From: an uncultured bacterium
GTDB taxonomy: Bacteria; Bacteroidota; Bacteroidia; Bacteroidales; Paludibacteraceae
Assembly (NCBI GenBank): GCA_946183755.1
Contig: CAMHCZ010000033.1
Span: 1-13,216, forward strand
Reading direction: 5' to 3'
DNA length: 13,216 nucleotides
Shown: one piece after another, positions 1-5,936 of the stretch
How positions within the stretch are numbered: the stretch's first letter is position 1
Layout: every line of letters begins with the position of its first letter
Translations under genes and position numbers: made by a program
Notes under the pieces: model-generated
What the model was told of the DNA's origin: nothing
The model's input: the letters and a program-made list of their open reading frames with translations, nothing else
Databases searched by the model: none

Positions 1-18
1 TATAATTATATAAATAAG

Positions 19-543
19 ATGGAAACAATAGCAAGTTTTGCAGTGGACCACACGAATCTGCGTCCAGGCATATACATATCGAGAAAAGACAATGTGGGCG
101 GCGAGGAGGTTACGACCTACGACATACGCATGACAGGTCCTAACCAAGAGCCAGCGCTCGCTCCGGCAGCCATACACACGATAGAGCACATCGTGGCGAC
201 ATGGCTGAGGAACAACGACGAATGGAAAGAGAAGGTAATATACTGGGGTCCTATGGGCTGTCTGACAGGCAATTACCTAATAATGAAGGGATGCTACCCT
301 TGCGAGCAGATACGCGACCTGATGATAGAGGCGTTCCAGTATGTGGCAGACTACGACGACAAGCAGAACGCTGTGCCAGGCACGACGGCAGCCACCTGCG
401 GAAACTACCTGCTGCACGACCTGCCAATGGCGAAGTGGGAGTCGAGAAGATATGTGCAGAGACTGAAGAACGAGTTCTGCTGCGAATATCCCGGAGTGGC
501 TCGTCCGACCGACAACAACGGACTGCAATTCTTTGACGCATAA
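19..543 (+). CDS. luxS: S-ribosylhomocysteine lyase (LuxS)
   Basis: This 174-residue cytoplasmic metalloenzyme splits S-ribosylhomocysteine into homocysteine and 4,5-dihydroxy-2,3-pentanedione, the precursor of autoinducer-2, in the activated-methyl cycle. The family signature is complete: HTIEH at residues 53-57 gives metal ligands His53 and His57 and the catalytic Glu56, PMGC gives the catalytic Cys81, and CGNYLLHDL gives the third metal ligand Cys127. The length is close to E. coli LuxS (about 171) and longer than B. subtilis LuxS (157); the extra residues are a C-terminal tail after about residue 155. An additional CxxC pair (Cys92, Cys95) and a Cys-Cys doublet near residue 153 are not part of the known active site. 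The start at 19 follows an AT-rich stretch with no Shine-Dalgarno site, as is usual in Bacteroidota. No methyl-cycle partner such as pfs is visible downstream, and the gene ends at its own terminator, so it is probably transcribed without the genes that follow. Family assignment is firm. Confidence 0.97.
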   Translation: METIASFAVDHTNLRPGIYISRKDNVGGEEVTTYDIRMTGPNQEPALAPAAIHTIEHIVATWLRNNDEWKEKVIYWGPMGCLTGNYLIMKGCYPCEQIRDLMIEAFQYVADYDDKQNAVPGTTAATCGNYLLHDLPMAKWESRRYVQRLKNEFCCEYPGVARPTDNNGLQFFDA

Positions 544-574
544 CAAGATACAGCAAAGACACAAAAATAACGGA

Positions 575-611
575 AGCCGGCCAGAGATATAAGGTCGGCT
601 TTTTGTTTTTT
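575..611 (+). terminator. Rho-independent terminator after luxS
   Basis: The arms AGCCGGCC (575-582) and GGTCGGCT (593-600) pair over 8 bp with one G-T wobble, around a 10-base A-rich loop. A T-rich run broken by one G follows at 601-611. It lies 32 bases after the luxS stop and reads as an intrinsic terminator on the plus strand. Confidence 0.88.
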
Positions 612-614
612 GGT

Positions 615-622
615 TATATTTG
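615..622 (+). promoter_or_regulatory. Bacteroidota -7 promoter box for the CPBP protease gene
   Basis: TATATTTG matches the Bacteroidota sigma-ABfr -7 consensus TAnnTTTG exactly. A TTTG -33 box at the usual 19-21 base spacing is not present; that position falls in the right arm of the luxS terminator. Transcription would start near 628, leaving a leader of only about 10 A-rich bases before the ATG at 638. Its position rules out the in-frame TTG at 620 as the start codon. Confidence 0.6.
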
Positions 623-637
623 TACCTAAGCAAAAAA

Positions 638-1396
638 ATGACAGATTTGAAAAAGCCGCTGATATTCACATTGTGCCTTATCCCCTTCGCTGCGTTAGGC
701 GGTTGGTTTACTGTGCAGTATTCCATGTCATTCATAGATAAGAACACGCTTGAAACCGCCATACAGCAGATCGGCAGTATGGAAACGGTAATGCTTATCG
801 CTACGCTGCAAAGTGTCTTGTACACATGCATTTGCGGCTTTTTCGGGTTCATCATCGCAGGCAAGCTGGGATTAATACAGCCATTCAGTTTCACAAAAAA
901 GGAAACGCTCGCGACATTACTTGCAGGAGCGATATGCGGCATTATTCTGAGTGCCGACGCATTCACCTTTGCCCGATGGATACCAGAACTGGAAGGGACA
1001 TACGGCATCACAAAAACATTCGACGCCACTGCATGGATAGCCTCCATCATGTACGGCGGCGTAATCGAAGAAGTCATGATGCGCCTGTTCCTCATGAGCC
1101 TTTTCGCACTGATCGGCTGGAAGCTATTTTTTAGAAAAGAGGAAAATGTGCCAGACAAGCTGCTCATTATCTCGAACATCATGGTTGCCGCACTTTTTGC
1201 CGCAGGACATCTGCCAGCGACAGTCATGCAGTTCGGACATCTGACACCTTTGCTCGTATTCAGATGTTTTCTGATGAACGGAGCGTTCGGAATCGTATTC
1301 GGACGGCTCTACCGAAAACACGGAATACAATATGCAATGCTCGCTCACATGCTCACTCATATTGTCAGCAAAACGGCATGGCTTCTTATTCTATGA
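638..1396 (+). CDS. CPBP (CAAX/Rce1-type) intramembrane metalloprotease
   Basis: This is a 252-residue polytopic inner-membrane protein of the CPBP (CAAX protease and bacteriocin-processing, formerly Abi) family. The motifs appear in order: EEVMMR at 144-149 (the EExxxR motif with Glu144, Glu145 and Arg149), FAAGH at 187-191 (FxxxH), Asn214 in the following helix, and His237 and His241 in the last helix, where HxxxH stands in place of the more common HxxxN. Hydrophobic helices fall at about 8-28, 51-80, 90-110, 130-160, 175-195, 203-222 and 230-250. The start was set at the ATG at 638 because a TTG 18 bases upstream lies inside the promoter box. The gene is separated from luxS by a terminator and from the next gene by 45 bases, so it may stand alone. 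Substrates of this family are mostly unknown; bacterial members act in bacteriocin self-immunity or protein processing. Neither neighbour suggests a substrate, and no bacteriocin gene is visible. Confidence 0.88.
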   Translation: MTDLKKPLIFTLCLIPFAALGGWFTVQYSMSFIDKNTLETAIQQIGSMETVMLIATLQSVLYTCICGFFGFIIAGKLGLIQPFSFTKKETLATLLAGAICGIILSADAFTFARWIPELEGTYGITKTFDATAWIASIMYGGVIEEVMMRLFLMSLFALIGWKLFFRKEENVPDKLLIISNIMVAALFAAGHLPATVMQFGHLTPLLVFRCFLMNGAFGIVFGRLYRKHGIQYAMLAHMLTHIVSKTAWLLIL

Positions 1397-1441
1397 GAAA
1401 TATAAACAAAGACACACATTTGCAAACAAACTAAGACAAAG

Positions 1442-2455
1442 ATGATAGACTACACGAGAACCGCTCCATACATGGACGGAAAGAAGATACTGTATGTGCA
1501 TGGATTCGCATCGTCAGGCGCGACCGGCACAGCCAAGAGCATAAAGCAGCTGCTGCCAAAAGCCGACGTCGTGTCGCCCGACATACCGATAAACCCGAAG
1601 GAGGCGATAGAATTCCTGCACGAGACATGCGAGAGAGAGAAGCCCGACCTGATAATAGGCACATCGATGGGCGGCATGTACACCGAGCTGCTGTACGGAT
1701 ACGACAGAATACTTGTGAACCCGGCGTTCGAGATAGCCGAGACGATAATAAAGAACAACGGACTGGGCCGCAGGGAGTTCAACAATCCGAGACAGGACGG
1801 CGCCAAGGACTTCTTGGTGACAAAGGGCATGGTGGCGGAGTTCAAAGAAGTGACGGCGCAATGCTTCGGCGGCGTGAACGACGAGGAACGCAAGAGAGTG
1901 TTCGGAATGTTCGGCAAGCAGGACACGCTGGTTGACACCTACGACATATTCAAGGCGCACTACCCTAACGCCATACGGTTCAAGGGCGTGCACCAGCTGA
2001 ACGACGAGACGCTGCTCCACTCCGTGCTGCCGGTGATAAAGTGGATAGACGACAAGCAGGAAGGCAGGGAAAGACCTATAATATATGTAGGGCTGCAGGA
2101 CACGCTGAGGTACGAAAGCGGCAACAACGAGGGGCAGCCGCTGGCGTCGGCAGTGAAGGCGTTCCGATGGCTGAACGAGAGGTACGACATGTACATAGTG
2201 AGCCGAAGCCGCATAGACCAAGGCGAGGCGATGAAGAAAGACTTGGAATGGGTGGACGAGAACATCGGCGTGCCGGGCTGGAACAGAGTGATATTCACGA
2301 ACCAGAGGAATCTGCTGTACGGCGACTACCTGATAGACCGCAACACGGAGGACGGCGCGGAGGAGTTCCTCGGCACGCATCTGAGGCTTGGCGACGCGTC
2401 GTTCAAGACGTGGGAGGAGATGCTGACGTATTTCGAGAGGTTGGGCGGACAGTGA
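1442..2455 (+). CDS. YqiA/YcfP-like alpha/beta-hydrolase fused to a degenerate 5'-nucleotidase-like HAD domain
   Basis: This 337-residue protein has two domains and no signal peptide or membrane helix. Residues 14-205 resemble the UPF0227 (YqiA/YcfP) esterases: YVHGFASSG at 18-26 forms the oxyanion-hole strand, GTSMGG at 73-78 supplies nucleophile Ser75, Asp161 (or Asp165) in GKQDTLVD fits the acid, and His184 in GVHQLND fits the base. Residues 212-335 resemble deoxyribonucleotidase-type HAD domains: motif II at VSRS (Ser254), and motif IV at GDYLIDR (295-299) with the usual following Phe-x-Gly-Thr stretch. Motif I, expected as DxDxT, reads GLQDT (217-221): the aspartate nucleophile is Gly217 and the acid/base aspartate is Gln219. 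The esterase half should therefore be active and the HAD half catalytically dead, possibly kept to bind a ligand. The natural substrate is unknown. Upstream, CACATTTG at 1415-1422 is a one-mismatch -7 box, so its own promoter is possible but weak. The next gene lies beyond a repeat-filled gap. Confidence 0.8.
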   Translation: MIDYTRTAPYMDGKKILYVHGFASSGATGTAKSIKQLLPKADVVSPDIPINPKEAIEFLHETCEREKPDLIIGTSMGGMYTELLYGYDRILVNPAFEIAETIIKNNGLGRREFNNPRQDGAKDFLVTKGMVAEFKEVTAQCFGGVNDEERKRVFGMFGKQDTLVDTYDIFKAHYPNAIRFKGVHQLNDETLLHSVLPVIKWIDDKQEGRERPIIYVGLQDTLRYESGNNEGQPLASAVKAFRWLNERYDMYIVSRSRIDQGEAMKKDLEWVDENIGVPGWNRVIFTNQRNLLYGDYLIDRNTEDGAEEFLGTHLRLGDASFKTWEEMLTYFERLGGQ

Positions 2456-2490
2456 GAATGAAGAATGAACAAGGAACAAGGAAGAGTGAA
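2456..2490. repeat. Purine-rich low-complexity tract after the esterase gene
   Basis: The tract is almost all A and G on the plus strand, with short direct repeats (GAATGAA twice, then GAACAAG twice). It starts right at the stop codon of the preceding gene. Tracts of this kind are common between genes in Bacteroidales. No coding or RNA signal is visible in it. Confidence 0.6.
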
Positions 2491-2515
2491 ACACTTCGAC
2501 TACGTTCAGGGACCG
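2491..2515. repeat. Possible dispersed repeat remnant (TTCGACTACGTTCAGGGACC-type)
   Basis: The core of this segment, at 2495-2514, resembles a short dispersed intergenic repeat family that I recall from Bacteroidota genomes (variants of TTCGACTnCGCTCAGnGACC). Only one copy is present in the window, so the assignment rests on memory of the family and not on an internal comparison. Confidence 0.4.
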
Positions 2516-2523
2516 GGGGAAAT

Positions 2524-2550
2524 TACAGACGCCACAATGTGACGTCTCTA
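2524..2550. repeat. Palindromic repeat unit, copy 1 (ends GACGTCTCTAC)
   Basis: The arms TACAGACGCCACA (2524-2536) and TGTGACGTCTCTA (2538-2550) pair at 11 of 13 positions around a single A. The right side, CGTCTCTACA, is shared with the second unit at 2594. Palindromes ending in CGTCTCTAC are, from memory, common REP-like intergenic elements in Bacteroidales. There is no T-run after it, so it is not an obvious terminator. Confidence 0.65.
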
Positions 2551-2593
2551 CACAAAAAACAGAAATTTTAACCTGACACTGTTAATTGCAGAA

Positions 2594-2613
2594 AGACGGA
2601 ACATGCTCCGTCT
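2594..2613. repeat. Palindromic repeat unit, copy 2 (ends CCGTCTCTAC)
   Basis: AGACGGAACA (2594-2603) pairs with TGCTCCGTCT (2604-2613) at 9 of 10 positions. It is followed by CTACAT, so its right flank matches copy 1 about 66 bases upstream. It lies 30 bases before the addA start and could form a hairpin in the addA leader. Confidence 0.65.
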
Positions 2614-2642
2614 CTACATTATTAGAAAAAGGAAAAAGAGAT

Positions 2643-5600
2643 ATGGGGAATTTGACAGTATATAAAGCATCGGCAGGAAGCGGAAAGACATTCACGCTGG
2701 CGGTGGAGTACATAAAACTGCTGATAGAGAATCCGGAGAACTACAAGCACATATTGGCTGTGACATTCACCAACAAAGCCACAGGCGAGATGAAGAGCAG
2801 AATACTGTCTCAACTGTTCGGCATAAGCAGAGGTCTGAAGTCGTCGGAAGGATATGTGAAAGCGCTGAAAGACGAAAACAGACTGGGCAACAGATTTTCC
2901 GACCAGGTGATAAAAGACAATGCCGGCACAGCATTGACCAACATACTGCACGACTACTCCAACTTCAATGTTACGACGATAGACGCATTCTTCCAGAAAA
3001 TAATGAGGAACATGGCGCGCGAGCTCGGTCTGCCAGCCAACACAAGCGTGGACCTGGACCACAACAAGATAGAGATGCTGGCGGTGGACAGGATACTGGA
3101 CGAGATGACGCCAAAGGACGAAGAATACAATATCGTGAGCGGATTCGTGAACGAAAGAATCAATGACAACAAGAGATGGAACGTCACGAAGGACATAAAA
3201 GACTTCGGCAACCAGATATTCTCAAGCAGCTACAGAGCCAAGGAAGACGAGGTGAAGAACGCAGGGCGAGAGCAGATTAAATGGAACGAGAGCGGCAAAT
3301 GGAGCGAATACACCAAAAGGCTGAAAGCCGAGAGAGAAGCTGCCGTGGGAAAAATTAAAAGCTACGGCGAGAGGTACAAGGCTATTATAACAAACGAGGA
3401 TGAAAAAAAAGCACTTGGAAAAAACGTGGCAGGAATGTTTGAGAAATTTCTTGACGAAGGAAATTTTAAAGACATAAAAAAAGCGACATACTTCAATTGC
3501 CTTGAAAACACAGAAGAACTGCTGAAGGTGGCATACAGAAGCAACAGCACGATGATGGACAAAGCCCGTGAACTGCATAAGATACTCGAGGAATTCGATG
3601 CAGACACGGAAAGCACCGAAACGATAAACTCTGTGGACCTGACACTGAAGCACCTGTCGTCGTTCAGGCTGCTGAACGTGATAAGAGAAAGGATAAACGG
3701 CATAACCGAAGAGAACAACATATCGCTGCTGAGCGACACACAGGACCTGCTGTCGCAGATGCTGACCGATGGCGACGCCACATTCATATACGAGAAGACC
3801 GGCTCATACATAAGCCACATAATGATAGACGAGTTCCAGGACACGTCCGAGACGCAGTGGAAGAACTTCAAGATACTGATAGACGAGTGCATAAGCCACG
3901 GAACGGCACTGATTGTGGGCGATGTGAAGCAAAGCATATACCGCTGGCGAGGCGGCGACTGGAGGCTGCTGAGCGGAATAGACAAAAATGAGTATAAGGG
4001 ATGTACCCAATGCGTGACGCTCGACTCAAATTTCCGTTCGGAGAAGAACATAATAGACTTCAACAACAGATTCTTCAAAAAGGCCGAGGAGACAGCCAGA
4101 GAAAGCATAGACGGAGTGAGCGACGAGATGAAAAGCGAGCTGGAGAACGCATACAAGGACGTGGAACAGAAAAGTCCCAAGACCGAGAACCGAGGCGAGA
4201 TAGTCGTGACATTCAAAGGCGAAGGCGAGGATGTGAACGACGAGATAGCCAACAGAATAATAACGCTCATAGAGCGAGGCGCGGAGCAGAGAGACATAGC
4301 CATAATAGTAAGAAAAAACAAACAGATAAACGACTTCGCGCAGTATCTGGAAGAAAGGAAGAGAAAAGACGAGAAGCTGAAGGACGTGAACCTCGTGTCG
4401 GCTGAAGCATACAAACTGGAGAACTCGCTCGCCGTGAGGACGATAATAAGCGCATTGGACTACATAGCCACACCATACGACAGGACAAAGAAAGCCGTGA
4501 TGGCAAAAAACTACGCCATGACGAGAAAAAGCGGAGCGATAGAGAAAAGCGCGGAAATGGTGGATAAAAGCGTAATAAACCGCGAGACACACAAAGTGGA
4601 GGTAACAGACTACGACATAGACAAACTGCTGCCGCAAGAGATAGTCGAGAAGCACGAGGAACTGGCAAGGCTGCCAATACACGAACTGATAGAGAGAATA
4701 TACAAGATGCTGGAGATAGACAAGATCGAAAGCGAGGGCGAGTACATAAGCAAGTTCATAGACACAGCCGACAGCCTGTTCGACAGCTACGACTACACGA
4801 TAAAAGACCTGATAAGCGACTGGAACGACAAGTCGAACAAAAGCTGCATAAGCCAGACAACGATAGAGAACGACGAGGCCGAAGGAGTGAGAATACTGAC
4901 AGTGCACAAGAGCAAGGGACTGGAATATGACAACGTGATAGTGCCAGTGGCGGGAATGTACGGCAAGGACAAAGGACAAAAAAACGAAAGCCTGTGGTGC
5001 ATGCCGAGCGGCGAGCCGTTCAACGAGATACCTCTGGCTGCCATCGACAAAGTGAGCAAGATGCAGGAAAGCATATACAGAAGCGACTACGACACGGAAG
5101 CCATGATGGACACGGTGGACAATCTGAACACGATGTACGTGGCATTCACAAGAGCCGGGAAAAACCTGTACCTGATAGGCGAACGCAGCAACCTGAAGAA
5201 TAAAAAAGGTGAGGAGAAAAACACCGCCGAGGCATTCATAAGGAAAGTCGTAGGCATAAACAACGAAGGAAACGACACCGACGACCTGACGTACAGCGAA
5301 GGCGTGTTCTGCCTATCCGGCAAAAAGAGCGAGAGCAAGGAAAGCAATCCGCTGGACATAGACAAGGAAAGCAAGAATGTGAAGTTCCGCTCGAACGCGT
5401 CAAGCGTACACATCTGGCAGAGCGGCAAGAGCAAAGACTTCGTGAACAGCGAGAACGCCGAAGCCGACGACAACGCCGTGAACATAAAAACCGGAACGAT
5501 ACTGCACAGGCTGTTCTCCGAGATAAAGACAGACAAAGACATAAGCCGTGTGCTGGACCAGTTTGAATTCGACGGCATATTGGACACTAAAATAACGCGA

Positions 5601-5918
5601 GAGAGCGTAGAGCGCATGCTGAGGAAAAGGCTGGAGAGCCCGACTGTGAAGGAATGGTTCAGCGACAAGTGGGAGCTGTTCAACGAGTGCGCCATACTGA
5701 GCATCGACGAGAAGGGCGAAGTGAAGAACCGTCGTCCGGACCGAGTGATGAAGAGCGGCGAGGAGATGATAGTCGTGGACTTCAAATTCGCCAAGAAGCG
5801 CGACGAGTACCACGAGCAAGTGAGGGAATACATAAGCCTGCTGCAAAGCATGGGATACAAGAACGTGAAGGGATATCTGTGGTACGTGTTCAACAACGAC
5901 ATAGAAGAGGTGGCATAA
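2643..5918 (+). CDS. addA: AddA-like ATP-dependent helicase/nuclease subunit
   Basis: This 1091-residue protein is a UvrD/RecB-type SF1A helicase with a C-terminal RecB-family nuclease, the motor subunit of an AddAB enzyme that unwinds and trims double-strand ends for RecA-dependent repair. Helicase motifs: Walker A ASAGSGKT at 9-16, TFTNKA (Ia) near 42, DEFQDT (II) at 396-401, GDVKQSIYRWRGG (III) at 426-438, SNFRS (IV) near 466, TVHKSKGLEYDNV (V) around 755, and YVAFTRA (VI) at 832-838. Nuclease motifs: GTILH (His955), RRPDRV (Asp1033) and VVDFKF (Asp1046, Lys1048). The ATG at 2643 was chosen over one at 2586 because the family starts almost directly with the Walker A strand and the purine-rich AGGAAAAAGAGAT lies just before it; the 19 extra upstream residues are encoded by repeat sequence. 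No Q-motif precedes Walker A. It is shorter than B. subtilis AddA (about 1230). addB follows after 18 bases. Nearly all isoleucines use ATA (9 of the first 9). Confidence 0.93.
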   Translation: MGNLTVYKASAGSGKTFTLAVEYIKLLIENPENYKHILAVTFTNKATGEMKSRILSQLFGISRGLKSSEGYVKALKDENRLGNRFSDQVIKDNAGTALTNILHDYSNFNVTTIDAFFQKIMRNMARELGLPANTSVDLDHNKIEMLAVDRILDEMTPKDEEYNIVSGFVNERINDNKRWNVTKDIKDFGNQIFSSSYRAKEDEVKNAGREQIKWNESGKWSEYTKRLKAEREAAVGKIKSYGERYKAIITNEDEKKALGKNVAGMFEKFLDEGNFKDIKKATYFNCLENTEELLKVAYRSNSTMMDKARELHKILEEFDADTESTETINSVDLTLKHLSSFRLLNVIRERINGITEENNISLLSDTQDLLSQMLTDGDATFIYEKTGSYISHIMIDEFQDTSETQWKNFKILIDECISHGTALIVGDVKQSIYRWRGGDWRLLSGIDKNEYKGCTQCVTLDSNFRSEKNIIDFNNRFFKKAEETARESIDGVSDEMKSELENAYKDVEQKSPKTENRGEIVVTFKGEGEDVNDEIANRIITLIERGAEQRDIAIIVRKNKQINDFAQYLEERKRKDEKLKDVNLVSAEAYKLENSLAVRTIISALDYIATPYDRTKKAVMAKNYAMTRKSGAIEKSAEMVDKSVINRETHKVEVTDYDIDKLLPQEIVEKHEELARLPIHELIERIYKMLEIDKIESEGEYISKFIDTADSLFDSYDYTIKDLISDWNDKSNKSCISQTTIENDEAEGVRILTVHKSKGLEYDNVIVPVAGMYGKDKGQKNESLWCMPSGEPFNEIPLAAIDKVSKMQESIYRSDYDTEAMMDTVDNLNTMYVAFTRAGKNLYLIGERSNLKNKKGEEKNTAEAFIRKVVGINNEGNDTDDLTYSEGVFCLSGKKSESKESNPLDIDKESKNVKFRSNASSVHIWQSGKSKDFVNSENAEADDNAVNIKTGTILHRLFSEIKTDKDISRVLDQFEFDGILDTKITRESVERMLRKRLESPTVKEWFSDKWELFNECAILSIDEKGEVKNRRPDRVMKSGEEMIVVDFKFAKKRDEYHEQVREYISLLQSMGYKNVKGYLWYVFNNDIEEVA

Positions 5919-5936
5919 CAAAAGCAAGACCGACTT

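Noticed and set aside
620..637. TTG at 620 as start of the CPBP protease
   Set aside because: It falls inside the -7 promoter box; the ATG at 638 gives the normal N-terminus.
277..1227. 316-codon minus-strand frame crossing from luxS into the CPBP gene
   Set aside because: It crosses a terminator and promoter belonging to the plus strand and shows no family features.
1514..2494. 326-codon minus-strand open frame opposite the esterase gene
   Set aside because: It is a shadow of codon bias, with a His/Val/Leu-rich translation and no recognisable domain, while the plus strand has clear catalytic motifs.
2524..2613. The two palindromes as a CRISPR array
   Set aside because: There are only two units with different stems, no constant repeat-spacer spacing and no cas genes.
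2594..2613. The second palindrome as a terminator for the esterase gene
   Set aside because: No T-run follows it; the next bases are CTACATTATTAG.
2586..2642. ATG at 2586 as start of addA
   Set aside because: The extra residues are encoded by the palindromic repeat unit, while the ATG at 2643 has a purine-rich leader and places Walker A where the family has it.
3362..4979. Two long minus-strand frames (350 and 317 codons) opposite addA
   Set aside because: Both lie wholly within a gene with all helicase motifs and have repetitive composition.
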